Positions 1-7,397 of a stretch of 12,814 nucleotides of DNA are shown here, in pieces. The stretch spans positions 3,161-15,974 of the forward strand of contig JAKBKR010000012.1 in NCBI GenBank assembly GCA_021832495.1, read 5' to 3'. The position numbers and the translations under genes are program-made. Numbering within the stretch: position 1 is the stretch's first letter; each line of letters starts with the position of its first letter. Origin of the DNA: a bacterium. GTDB taxonomy: Archaea; Thermoplasmatota; Thermoplasmata; Lutacidiplasmatales; UBA184. The notes beneath the pieces were generated by a model. It was not told where the DNA came from, searched no databases, and worked only from the letters and a program-made list of their open reading frames with translations.

Positions 1-1
1 G

Positions 2-424
2 CTCGCCCCGTGGGCATTCGGCCTCCTGCTGGGAGGCGCGATGTACCTCGTCACGTTCCCCTTCCTGCAGAAGAGGGGGGCGGGAGGGACCCTCTCCTAT
101 TCCACTCCTATCCGAATCCAAGTAGGCCCCGACGGGCTTCGGGCGGAACTGAAACCGCTCAGCGGGGCTTCGCAAGACCCCGTGCGTGACGTCACCGTGC
201 TTTGGTCAGAGGTGACGTCGGTGGAGAAGGCCAGGAAGGGGACTCAGGTCGTGAAGTACTCCCGCGGCGCCATGCCCCAGGTCCCAGGAGAGACGGAGTG
301 GACACCGGGCACCAGCTTCCTTGTGGTCACGGAGGAGAACGGCCAACACATCGATTCCGAGTGGGCGGCGTGGAAGACGCGGGACGGGCGTAGTGCTCAA
401 ACCGGTCTGCTGACGCCCTCCTAG
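2..424 (+). CDS. Membrane-anchored protein of unknown function, 5'-truncated by window edge
   Basis: The frame is open from base 2, so the gene starts outside the window; the ATG at 41 is probably internal. The visible protein begins with a hydrophobic stretch (LAPWAFGLLLGGAMYLVTF), which looks like the last part of a transmembrane helix. A soluble domain of about 110 residues follows, ending at a TAG stop. That domain has alternating hydrophobic strands, with motifs such as VGPDGLRAEL, VTVLWSEVTSVEKA, FLVVTEENG and a terminal EWAAWKTRDG. The layout of strands plus a last helix starting near a tryptophan resembles small PH-like domains attached to a membrane helix, but this is a fold guess only. 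I do not recognise the family. About 200 bases separate it from the ABC genes downstream, which have their own promoter candidate, so an operon is unlikely. Confidence 0.65.
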   Translation, partial: LAPWAFGLLLGGAMYLVTFPFLQKRGAGGTLSYSTPIRIQVGPDGLRAELKPLSGASQDPVRDVTVLWSEVTSVEKARKGTQVVKYSRGAMPQVPGETEWTPGTSFLVVTEENGQHIDSEWAAWKTRDGRSAQTGLLTPS

Positions 425-530
425 CCGTGCGACGGACCCCATCGTGCTTCCTCAGCTCTGGGCGCGTTGGTCCCCCCTTGATATCGGGGGTTCTCCGGTG
501 AGAAGGACGGAACTGCGTTGGGTTGGCGAA

Positions 531-559
531 GCCACACACTCGTGGCGGGCCCAAGCCCG
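531..559 (+). other. Two small tandem hairpins upstream of the ABC operon
   Basis: GCCAC (531-535) pairs with GTGGC (542-546), and CGGGC (546-550) pairs with GCCCG (555-559); the two stems share base 546. They lie in the 200-base gap between the first gene and the ABC operon, just before the TATA-like box. No T-run follows, so a terminator role for the upstream gene is only possible. In GC-rich DNA such short stems also arise by chance. Confidence 0.2.
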
Positions 560-578
560 TCCCGGGGCCATCCGCTCG

Positions 579-586
579 CTTATGTA
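579..586 (+). promoter_or_regulatory. TATA-like box of the ABC operon
   Basis: CTTATGTA stands out as AT-rich in GC-rich surroundings. It lies about 40 bases before the ATG at 625, which predicts transcription starting near 608-612 and a leader of about 15 bases. This is a position and composition argument only. Confidence 0.4.
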
Positions 587-624
587 CGGAAATTTCGTAG
601 AGAGCCTGGTCGCCTGAGTTAGGG

Positions 625-1308
625 ATGGTCGCGAAAGTCATCGTCCGGGGAAAGAACGTTTGGAAGGTGTACCGGTCCGAGGCCGGGGATGTCGAAGCTC
701 TCCGGGGGATCGATGTGGCCATCCGGAAGGGCGAGATGGTGGCCATCATGGGCCCCTCCGGGTGCGGCAAGACGACCTTCCTGAACTGCTTCTCCGGCCT
801 GGACGACGTCACGAAGGGTACCGTGCACGTCGAGGGCACGAACATCCACGCCATGAACGACAACAAGAAGAGCGAGTACCGGGCCCGCCGCATGGGCTTC
901 GTCTTCCAATCCTACAACCTGCTTCCCGTCCTCACCGCGGTCGAGAACGTCGAGCTCCCGCTCCTGGTCTCCGGTGTCCCGCGCAAGAGCGCCCGGGCGA
1001 AGGCCCAGGAGTGGCTCCGCGAGCTCGGCCTGGAGGGTAAGGAGGGGTACCGTCCTCTCGCCCTCTCCGGGGGACAGCAGCAGCGGGTGACCCTGGCCCG
1101 GGCCCTCGTGAGCGAGCCCGCCATCGTGTGGGCGGATGAGCCGACGGGGAACCTGGACGCCGAGAACTCCCAGCAGGTCATGGGACTCCTCCGATCGCTG
1201 AACCAGGCCCACGAACAGACGTTCATCGTGGTCACCCACGACGCAGAGGTCGCTAAGTCCTGTGACCGGGTGATCCGCATGCGGGACGGGAGCCTGCAAG
1301 CCCCGTGA
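625..1308 (+). CDS. ABC transporter ATP-binding protein, MacB/LolD type
   Basis: Cytoplasmic ATPase that hydrolyses ATP to drive the FtsX-type permease encoded next. All nucleotide-binding motifs are present: Walker A GPSGCGKTT (residues 43-51), Q-loop FVFQSYNLLP, signature LSGGQQQR (from residue 147), Walker B AIVWADEPTGNLD (166-178, catalytic Glu172) and H-loop His205 in VVTHD. The 227-residue length and the NLLPVLTAVENVELP stretch after the Q-loop are typical of the MacB/LolD/FtsE branch, whose members power mechanotransmission or export rather than import. The ATG at 625 fits because the conserved N-terminal strand starts right after it. The stop overlaps the permease start by four bases (GTGA), indicating translational coupling and a fixed pair. 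The substrate cannot be read from this subunit. Confidence 0.95.
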   Translation: MVAKVIVRGKNVWKVYRSEAGDVEALRGIDVAIRKGEMVAIMGPSGCGKTTFLNCFSGLDDVTKGTVHVEGTNIHAMNDNKKSEYRARRMGFVFQSYNLLPVLTAVENVELPLLVSGVPRKSARAKAQEWLRELGLEGKEGYRPLALSGGQQQRVTLARALVSEPAIVWADEPTGNLDAENSQQVMGLLRSLNQAHEQTFIVVTHDAEVAKSCDRVIRMRDGSLQAP

Positions 1309-4300
1309 GCGTCGGAGCCGTCCGGGTGGGGGCCCATGCGTTCCGGGGCCTGGGATCCCTCTTTTCCTCCCCGGCGGCCCTTCTGCTCCTTCTGCTCTTC
1401 GTGGTTCTGGGATTCTCGCTCATCCTGGCCCTGTGGGACCCCCTCACCGCCCGGATCGGGTTCCGGAACTTCGTCCGGGGCCGGCGAAGGACCGCGGTGC
1501 TCCTCCTAGGACTGCTGGTCGGGACCGCCATCATCTCCTCCAGCCTGGTCATCGGGGACACCGTCGGTTCGCTTTCCACCCACTTCACGTACGTCTACGA
1601 CGGGAACGTCCACGAGGCGGTCTACGCCCCGGGGTACGCCCCGCTCCCGTACTCCTTCTTTCTCAAGCTCAATGACTCCATGGCTACCCAGAAGGACGTG
1701 GCCGGGGTCTCTCCGCTCATCTTAGCTCCCGGGCAGGTCTCCGGGATCGATCGGCAGAGCGGGGTGCCGCAGACCGGGATGAACCTCGTCGGCACGGACG
1801 CCAACGTGAGCCAAGCCCTCGGACCCTTCACCTCCGTGAACGGGAGAACGGTGCCCGGTCCGCTCCCGGGCGAGGTACTGCTGAACCCGACCGCGGCGCA
1901 GGACCTGGACGCCCACGTCGGGGACCACCTGCTCTTGACCGGCCCCACCCGCCAGAACGAGACGGTCACGGTCCAAGCCCTCGTCGTGGCCGACGGGAGG
2001 GGGGGCTTCCAGGACAACGGGGAGGGCAACATCTTCTCGACCCTCTCCGATGCCCAGGGGCTGCTCCGGATGCCGGGGGCGATCAACTACGTTGCGGTGA
2101 CCAACGTCGGGGGGGCCGAAGGAGGGATCCAGTACACCAGCACGGTGATGTCCGAGCTCACCTCGACCGTCCCGACCGTGATGTCGAAGTTCCCCTCGGG
2201 AACTCTCCCGTCCAGCCTGGGCATCCACAACGTCCTGCAGGACGACGTGAACAGCGCCGCGAGTTCCGCCTCCAGCCTCACCACCCTCTTCCTGGTCATC
2301 GGCCTCTTCTCCATCGTCTCGGGAAGCATCCTCGTGGTGGGCATCTTCGTCCTCCTCTCGGAGGAGCGACGGGGACAGATGGGAGTCGCCCGCGCCGTGG
2401 GGATGCGGCGCCGGCAGTTGGTCAAGTCGTACTACTTCGAAGGGCTGGCCTATTCCGCGGGCTCCGCCTTCCTCGGGACCCTCCTCGGGGTCGGTATCGC
2501 CTACCTCCTCGTCGACCTCCTGGTCTCGGTCGTTGACACCGGGAGCACGACCCAGGCGGTACTTACCTCGTTCACGGTGCTGCCCTCCTCCCTGCTCATC
2601 GCCTACGTCACCGGTTTCCTGCTCACCCTCGGCACCGTGGTCCTCACCGTGACCTACGTGAGCCGGCTCAACATTGTCCGGGCAATCCGCAGCCTCCCGG
2701 AACCGCCCCTGAACCGCCGCTCCTACCTTCGGGTCGGAGTGGGCGGGGGGCTCATCCTCCTCGTGGGTTTGCTCCTGGTCCGGTTGGGCCTGCCGGATTC
2801 GGTCGACGTGGGGGTCGCCGACCTCGGGGTTTCTCTCGCGATCTTTGGTGCCGGGCTCATCGCCACCTCGCTCATTCCGAACCGGTTGGCCATGACCGGG
2901 ATGGGGGCCGCCCTCATCGTCTTCTGGGGCGACCTGCCGCTCCGGAACGCGATGTTCGGAACGGGGCACGGGGGAAGCATCTTCGTCTTCTTCCTCGAGG
3001 GAATCATGCTCATCCTCGGGGCCATCGTGATCTACCTCTTCAACGGGGACCTCGTGATGAAGGCCCTGCGTTCCTTGCTCGGGAGGAGCTCGAAGAGGGT
3101 CCCGGTGGTCATGGTGGCCTTCACCTATCCGAGCCAGAAACCCTTCCGCACGGGGATGACCCTCTCGATCTTCGCCATGGTGCTCTTCACGATCGTGGCC
3201 ATTGCCTCGATCGGGAGCGGGGTCGCGAGCAACCTCAGCGAGACCGTCCAATCCGCCTCGGGAGGATACACGATGGCAGGCACCTCGGAGGCCCCCATCC
3301 CTCATCTGGCTGCGTCGGTCCAGAACAACTCGACCCTGGCCTCGGATTTCTCCACTGTGATCTCCTTCTATTCGACCCAAGGGGTGGCGGATCCGGTTTC
3401 CGTCCCGAACGCTTCTGCCTTCTCGGCGCGCCTCGCTGCGGCCCCGGTGGGAGTTCCCGCGGACCAGAACTTCTACACCTCGAACCAGTACAACTTCAGT
3501 TCCACCCTGAACGGCATGTCTTCCGCCAAGGTCTGGCAAACGCTCCAGACCCAACCCTCGGCCGTGGTGCTCTCTGGGGATTTTGCGGGGGGGTCCCGGA
3601 GCTTCTTCGGGGGCTCTTCCCGCACTCCCGTCGTCCCGGGGGAGGTGCTCAACCTCACGGTCCCTGGAACCCCCTACTCGACCCAGGTCCACGTGATCGG
3701 CCTGCTTTCGGAGACCCTCCTGTCGGTCGTCCTCCTCAACCCCGGGACCATGACGGGGACGCTGCATTCGAACCAGAGCTCGCTCTTCCTGTTCACCACG
3801 GCGAAGGGCATCCAGGCTCAGCAATCGATCTACGATCTCAAGCGAGCCTACTTCGGCTACGGCTTGCAGCTCATGGACTTCCAACAGACCCTGACCTCCA
3901 ACCTCCAGTTCCTGGTCGCCTTCATCGACCTTCTCGAGGTCTTCGTGGCCCTGGGGCTCCTCGTGGGGATCGCGGCCATCGGGATCCTGGCCTTCCGCGC
4001 GATCGTGGAGCGGCGCGGCGAGGTCGGGATGCTTCGTGCCTTGGGATTCCGACGGGGTCAGATCTTCCTCGCCTTTTTTATCGAGTACAGTTTCCTCGCG
4101 CTTCTCGGGATCGGCATCGGGGTGGCCCTTGGGGCACTCCTAGCCTACAACCTCTCCCAGAGTGCGGGAGGGATCCTCTCCTTCTCGGTCCCGTGGGTCA
4201 ATATCCTCCTCATCGTCGCCTTGAGCTACTCTTTGACCGTGCTCGCGACGGGCCTCCCGTCGTATCGGGCCTCGCGGATCCCGCCCGCCGAGGCGCTCCG

Positions 4301-4313
4301 ATATTCCGAGTGA
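1305..4313 (+). CDS. FtsX/MacB-type ABC transporter permease (1002 aa)
   Basis: Membrane partner of the preceding ATPase. It starts with GTG inside the ATPase stop (GTGA overlap). Hydrophobic helices lie near residues 22-44 and 63-85, and a large outside domain follows to about 322. The first FtsX-like block (about 326-452) has the cytoplasmic signature SEERRGQMGVARAVGMRRRQ. Extra central helices (about 476-641) come next, then a second Ser/Thr/Asn-rich outside domain (about 642-862). The second FtsX block (866-1002) repeats the signature as VERRGEVGMLRALGFRRGQ and ends with the typical SRIPPAEALRYSE. The two FtsX halves in one chain and the two big ectodomains fit the type VII (MacB/LolCDE-like) superfamily. 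Related systems export lipoproteins, peptides or antibiotics, or transmit force to envelope enzymes; the cargo here is unknown. No adaptor or hydrolase gene is next to it. Confidence 0.92.
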   Translation: MSVGAVRVGAHAFRGLGSLFSSPAALLLLLLFVVLGFSLILALWDPLTARIGFRNFVRGRRRTAVLLLGLLVGTAIISSSLVIGDTVGSLSTHFTYVYDGNVHEAVYAPGYAPLPYSFFLKLNDSMATQKDVAGVSPLILAPGQVSGIDRQSGVPQTGMNLVGTDANVSQALGPFTSVNGRTVPGPLPGEVLLNPTAAQDLDAHVGDHLLLTGPTRQNETVTVQALVVADGRGGFQDNGEGNIFSTLSDAQGLLRMPGAINYVAVTNVGGAEGGIQYTSTVMSELTSTVPTVMSKFPSGTLPSSLGIHNVLQDDVNSAASSASSLTTLFLVIGLFSIVSGSILVVGIFVLLSEERRGQMGVARAVGMRRRQLVKSYYFEGLAYSAGSAFLGTLLGVGIAYLLVDLLVSVVDTGSTTQAVLTSFTVLPSSLLIAYVTGFLLTLGTVVLTVTYVSRLNIVRAIRSLPEPPLNRRSYLRVGVGGGLILLVGLLLVRLGLPDSVDVGVADLGVSLAIFGAGLIATSLIPNRLAMTGMGAALIVFWGDLPLRNAMFGTGHGGSIFVFFLEGIMLILGAIVIYLFNGDLVMKALRSLLGRSSKRVPVVMVAFTYPSQKPFRTGMTLSIFAMVLFTIVAIASIGSGVASNLSETVQSASGGYTMAGTSEAPIPHLAASVQNNSTLASDFSTVISFYSTQGVADPVSVPNASAFSARLAAAPVGVPADQNFYTSNQYNFSSTLNGMSSAKVWQTLQTQPSAVVLSGDFAGGSRSFFGGSSRTPVVPGEVLNLTVPGTPYSTQVHVIGLLSETLLSVVLLNPGTMTGTLHSNQSSLFLFTTAKGIQAQQSIYDLKRAYFGYGLQLMDFQQTLTSNLQFLVAFIDLLEVFVALGLLVGIAAIGILAFRAIVERRGEVGMLRALGFRRGQIFLAFFIEYSFLALLGIGIGVALGALLAYNLSQSAGGILSFSVPWVNILLIVALSYSLTVLATGLPSYRASRIPPAEALRYSE

Positions 4314-4345
4314 TCGGACATAGGAATGTGCTCCGAAGCGGGCGC

Positions 4346-4358
4346 ACAAACATTTGTA
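4346..4358 (+). promoter_or_regulatory. TATA-like, palindromic promoter candidate of the HAD gene
   Basis: ACAAACATTTGT (4346-4357) is an inverted repeat (ACAAA/TTTGT around CA) and the only AT-rich stretch between the ABC permease stop and the HAD ATG at 4384. Its centre is about 32 bases before that ATG, the usual distance for an archaeal TATA box with almost no leader. The symmetry could also serve a regulator. Confidence 0.4.
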
Positions 4359-4383
4359 GAGGTGGCTTCCTTCCTGTAGGGAC

Positions 4384-5205
4384 ATGAAATTCCCGGCGGC
4401 CGCCGTCACCTTCGATCTCTGGCACACTCTGATCTACCTGCGCCCTCGCGCAGAGGAACGCTACGTGCAGCAGCAGTCTGCTCTGGCGGCCGACGTGCTC
4501 GAATCGTCTCCGGTCCGGCGCGGCGGTCCCCGCCTTGGTCGCGAAGCGTTGGAGGAAGCCTTTCGAAAGGAGCGGGTTCGGGCTGTCGCTGCGGCCGACC
4601 AGGGAAGGGTCGTGACCGTGGCCGAGCAGATCGCCCACGTCGGCCTTGCCACGGGAAGGAAGGTGGATCCCGAGGCGTATCTTGCCTTGCTCGAGCGAGA
4701 GGTCGCCCGTACACCCTTCCTGAGGGCCAGCGGTGCGATCTCCACCCTCCGGGAACTACGGAAGGAGGGGTACCGGGTGGCCCTCGTCTCGAATACCGTC
4801 GGTGAACCCGGAGCCTTCCTCCGCCCCGTTCTTCACCATCTGGGCCTCGACCGCTGGTTCGAGACCTGCGTGTTCAGCGACGAGCAACCCTGCACGAAAC
4901 CCGCTCCGCAGATCTTCCGGACGGCCCTACGGGCCGTCGGATCCGACCCGGCGCACGCGCTCCATGTGGGCGACGGCTGGGGGGATATCGAGGGGGCTCG
5001 CCGAGCAGGGTACCGATCCTATGTCTACTTCCTCGGGCTCCAGGATTACGGCCCAAGCTATCGCGCACTGCACGCGGCTGCGAAGGGACACCAGATCGTG
5101 GCGGACCATCGCATCGACCATCTGGGCGCGCTTCTCCCACTCGTTCGGAGGCTGCTGGGTCATCCGAAGAGTCCCCCATCCCCGACTGGTGGAAACCGTC
5201 CATGA
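4384..5205 (+). CDS. HAD-superfamily hydrolase lacking the second Asp of motif I
   Basis: Soluble haloacid-dehalogenase-like protein of 273 residues. Motif I is FDLWHTL with the presumed nucleophile Asp11. Motif II is Ser136 in VALVSNT, motif III Lys172 in CTKPAPQIF, and motif IV HVGDGWGDIEGA with Asp197 and Asp201. An insertion of about 110 residues between motifs I and II fits a C1 helical cap. Phosphatases of this superfamily normally have DxD in motif I; here position 13 is Trp, with His14 next to it. Haloacid dehalogenases and some archaeal relatives also lack the second Asp, so the protein need not be a phosphatase. The substrate is unknown. About 70 bases separate it from the ABC permease and it has its own promoter candidate, so I treat it as a separate unit. 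The C-terminal tail (KSPPSPTGGNRP) looks disordered. Confidence 0.88.
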   Translation: MKFPAAAVTFDLWHTLIYLRPRAEERYVQQQSALAADVLESSPVRRGGPRLGREALEEAFRKERVRAVAAADQGRVVTVAEQIAHVGLATGRKVDPEAYLALLEREVARTPFLRASGAISTLRELRKEGYRVALVSNTVGEPGAFLRPVLHHLGLDRWFETCVFSDEQPCTKPAPQIFRTALRAVGSDPAHALHVGDGWGDIEGARRAGYRSYVYFLGLQDYGPSYRALHAAAKGHQIVADHRIDHLGALLPLVRRLLGHPKSPPSPTGGNRP

Positions 5206-5245
5206 CCGCCCTCCCTCGGTTCTTGATACACTTTCCTCGGCTTAG

Positions 5246-5266
5246 CACCAGGGGAGATTTGGTGCA
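5246..5266 (+). terminator. Hairpin after the HAD gene
   Basis: GCACCA (5246-5251) pairs with TGGTGC (5261-5266) around a nine-base loop, 40 bases after the HAD stop. There is no clear T-run, so a termination or mRNA 3'-end role is inferred from position only. Confidence 0.3.
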
Positions 5267-5352
5267 CCGCCGCGACAGTCTCCGCCCCACCAGCTAACCT
5301 ACCCTGAGACCGCAAGGAGTGGGTCCTGGCCCCCCCCAGCGACCAAAAATCC

Positions 5353-5390
5353 TAGGCGCTCAAAAACCTGACAGCACGAGAGGTCGCCTA
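5353..5390. other. Two-part stem-loop in the HAD/winged-helix gap
   Basis: TAGGCG (5353-5358) pairs with CGCCTA (5385-5390). Inside it, ACCT (5366-5369) pairs with AGGT (5381-5384) directly against the outer stem on the right, leaving a one-sided bulge CTCAAAA on the left. The remainder of this 250-base convergent gap (5206-5455) holds only the two terminator-like hairpins. The shape could be a small RNA fold or chance; I cannot assign a class or strand. Confidence 0.25.
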
Positions 5391-5428
5391 CGGACCCCAA
5401 AGTGGAGGATTTGGATAGTTATTGATCG

Positions 5429-5452
5429 GCCAACAACCCCACGATAGTTGGC
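5429..5452 (-). terminator. Hairpin just after the winged-helix gene
   Basis: GCCAAC (5429-5434) and GTTGGC (5447-5452) form a six-base stem around a twelve-base loop, starting four bases beyond the minus-strand TGA at 5456-5458. The position favours a 3'-end signal; the lack of a strong T-run keeps this tentative. Confidence 0.35.
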
Positions 5453-5455
5453 GTT

Positions 5456-6718
5456 TCACTTCGTGGCTCTCGCACTCGACATACAGACCGACCGGAAACG
5501 CCCCGGCTTGATGCCAGCCAAACTGATACTCTCCCCACCGATCATCCCTTGCAGGCGGGCTATCCCTCTCCCAGTCGCCTTCGCAAGCCTCAGGTCCTTG
5601 CCTGAATACTCGGACTCGAACCACCATCCCAGCACTCTCAACGTACGGTCCCCAGAATCATAACGGAGATCCGCGCGCCCACAGAGAGTATCTCCGTACA
5701 GCATCGGAAGGCAGTAGTAACCCCATCGGCGCTTCTGGGCGGGGACGTAGACCTCCCAACGGTAGTCGAAACCGAAGAGTTGGCGGGCTCGGCCCGCCGC
5801 GACCACGATGTCAAGTGGGGCAAGGAACGTTGCCTCCTCCTTGGTCGAGGTGCTCAGAGGTGTCCACCCCCTCGGGAGGTCGCCCCGGGCTAGGGCCTCC
5901 AATATCCTCTGGCCTTCGGTGTCGGTCCAGAAGGGGCCGCGCCACCCTTCGACCTCGACGGGGACGAGGTCGCCTGACTTCTCGCGTTCCTGGACCCAGA
6001 CCTTGCGGGCCTCCCCTCGGGGTGGCTTAACGTAGGCCGAATTGAGGATACGGGTGAGCCCGGTCCGGTCGGCCATCCCGAGAGAGCGAAGGACTCCGGT
6101 GGCCATCCGCTCCGAGGCCTCCTCCAACGGTTTAGGGGTGAGCCATCGCTGGGGCACGAGTCGGGAGGTCAGGTCGTAGAGGCGCTCGCCCCGCCTCCTA
6201 CTCTGGATCATGAGGTCGCCTCGGTGCCACAGGTAGTACAGGGCCAGGCCCGTGTCCTTTCGGGCCCGGTAGCTGTCCACCCCTGCTCCTCCGTCTAGGT
6301 CCCGCCCTCCGAGGGGGCCACGCGTCTCGACCGCCTTCAGAACCCTTGAGACAAGGGCTGCATGGGTCTGGAAGAAGTGCTCGCGCTGTCCTTTGTAGTC
6401 GGCAACCTGCATCAGGGGAAGCAAGAACGGGAGTTCCTCGATGGGGCGGATGCGGAGGTTCCCACCCCACTCGAAGAGCATTCGCTTGCCGTAAAGGGCG
6501 TCATCGAGCAGAGAAGGGCGGTAATCCTCGACGCGACCGCAGAAGGCAAGATCGTGACTCCTGCCTACGACGTTCAGGGGATCCACCTGAATGGATCCTG
6601 CCTCTTGCACAGCGGCGTGAAGCCCTTCGAAACCTTTCCACCGTCTCCCCGGCCATAGCCCCTGCCTTCCCAGGACGAACTGACGCACAGTAGTTTGGGA
6701 GAAGGAATCGGTGCTCAC
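5456..6718 (-). CDS. Winged-helix DNA glycosylase-like protein, YcaQ/AlkZ family
   Basis: Protein of 420 residues from the GTG at 6718. It matches the HTH_42 (YcaQ/AlkX, AlkZ) family: tandem winged-helix domains that bind DNA and, in studied members, excise alkylated or cross-linked bases. Family-like stretches are VRQFVLGRQGL at the N-terminus, GSIQVDPLNVVGRSHDLAF around residue 44, LFEWGG, ALYYLWHRGDLMI, FLAPLDIVV and LPMLYGDTLCGRADL. The catalytic-site pattern here is Gln44-Val-Asp46. Known AlkZ proteins use Q-x-Q and E. coli YcaQ uses Q-x-D, so this belongs with the YcaQ type, known for unhooking interstrand cross-links. A TTG three codons upstream (6727) is possible, but GTG 6718 sits about 27 bases from a TATA-like box. 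The gene stands alone, divergent from the VOC gene and convergent with HAD. Activity is inferred from family. Confidence 0.85.
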   Translation of the reverse strand: MSTDSFSQTTVRQFVLGRQGLWPGRRWKGFEGLHAAVQEAGSIQVDPLNVVGRSHDLAFCGRVEDYRPSLLDDALYGKRMLFEWGGNLRIRPIEELPFLLPLMQVADYKGQREHFFQTHAALVSRVLKAVETRGPLGGRDLDGGAGVDSYRARKDTGLALYYLWHRGDLMIQSRRRGERLYDLTSRLVPQRWLTPKPLEEASERMATGVLRSLGMADRTGLTRILNSAYVKPPRGEARKVWVQEREKSGDLVPVEVEGWRGPFWTDTEGQRILEALARGDLPRGWTPLSTSTKEEATFLAPLDIVVAAGRARQLFGFDYRWEVYVPAQKRRWGYYCLPMLYGDTLCGRADLRYDSGDRTLRVLGWWFESEYSGKDLRLAKATGRGIARLQGMIGGESISLAGIKPGRFRSVCMSSARATK

Positions 6719-6740
6719 GCTAGGCAAGGAAAGATTGGGA

Positions 6741-6749
6741 GAATATCAC
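6741..6749 (-). promoter_or_regulatory. TATA-like box of the winged-helix gene
   Basis: On the minus strand this reads AGTGATATTC, centred about 27 bases before the GTG at 6718. The predicted transcript would start at or next to the start codon (leaderless). It also supports GTG 6718 over the upstream TTG at 6727. Confidence 0.4.
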
Positions 6750-6872
6750 TTGGGTTCTCTGGAAGGGCACCCCATGGTCGGCGCAAGGCACTCCTTTCTG
6801 TCATCGGCTGCAGCCGAAGAACTGAAGAATTGCATCGCTTCTTGTTCCCGCAGCCCACAGGGAGTGCACACC

Positions 6873-7316
6873 ATGAGCGTTCGATTCCAGATCGTCGTCG
6901 ATGGCAAGGATGTCGAGGGATTGGCACGTTTCTGGGCAGCGGCCCTGAAGTACATCCCGGAACCCCCTCCCCCAGGGTTCGCCTCTTGGAGGGAGTTCTA
7001 CCTGAGCCTCGGGGTCACCGGGGACGATCTTGAGATCGGGACGGATTCGATCGTGGATCCGTACGGTGGCGGGCCCCGGATCTGGTTCCATCGGGTCCCT
7101 GAGCAGAAGGTGGTCAAGAACCGGCTCCACTTCGACCTGAAGGCGAGCGGGGACCGGAGCCTTCCCTTCGCCACGCGGCGCGCCCAGGTCGAGGCAGAGG
7201 TCTCGCGGCTGGAGCAGATAGGCGCTCGCCGTCTGGAGACGGACAACGACGAGGCCCACGACCGTTACGCGGTGGCGATGGCGGATTCAGAAGGGAACGA
7301 GTTCGACGTGAATTGA
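6873..7316 (+). CDS. VOC-family (glyoxalase-like) protein
   Basis: Small soluble protein of 147 residues resembling the Glyoxalase_6 branch of the VOC superfamily: VVDGKDVEGLARFWAAALKY near the N-terminus, GPRIWFHRVPEQKVVKNRLHFDL in the middle, a helix VEAEVSRLEQIGARRL, then VAMADSEGNEFDV. VOC enzymes bind a metal through side chains on paired strands. Possible ligands are His86 (RLHFDL) and Glu143 (GNEFDV), with Gln6 at the first-strand position. Many Glyoxalase_6 proteins have no known substrate and none can be named here. The frame is open for 54 codons upstream, but homology begins exactly at this ATG, and GGGAG (6860-6864) lies eight bases before it as a ribosome-binding site. It is divergent from the winged-helix gene with 154 bases between them. 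Confidence 0.85.
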   Translation: MSVRFQIVVDGKDVEGLARFWAAALKYIPEPPPPGFASWREFYLSLGVTGDDLEIGTDSIVDPYGGGPRIWFHRVPEQKVVKNRLHFDLKASGDRSLPFATRRAQVEAEVSRLEQIGARRLETDNDEAHDRYAVAMADSEGNEFDVN

Positions 7317-7324
7317 GAAGGACG

Positions 7325-7346
7325 GTCTTGCAAACACCCCCAAGAC
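7325..7346. terminator. Hairpin between the convergent VOC and toxin genes
   Basis: GTCTTG (7325-7330) and CAAGAC (7341-7346) form a six-base stem around a ten-base loop, eight bases after the VOC stop. A pyrimidine-rich run including GTTTTCCC follows on the + strand. It could end the VOC transcript and perhaps also the opposing toxin transcript. Confidence 0.4.
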
Positions 7347-7397
7347 AGGACCTACCCGTTTTCCCTCGTCCCCCTCGGTCGTCCCCCCCATTGCGGC

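Noticed and set aside
327..893. A 188-codon minus-strand frame over the first gap and ABC ATPase start
   Set aside because: It overlaps two better supported genes, starts inside the ATPase gene, and its product has no recognisable motif.
1722..3884. A 720-codon open frame on the minus strand, opposite the ABC permease
   Set aside because: It mirrors the permease gene and its product is mostly Arg, Glu, Asp, Gly and His without any fold pattern; it results from high third-position GC. The plus-strand gene has clear FtsX signatures.
5206..5455. A tRNA or other known RNA gene in the convergent gap
   Set aside because: I could not form a cloverleaf or find a T-loop consensus; only short hairpins are present.
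6711..6872. Longer start for the VOC gene
   Set aside because: The extra 54 residues are unlike the family and cross the start region of the divergent winged-helix gene; a ribosome-binding site directly precedes the ATG at 6873.
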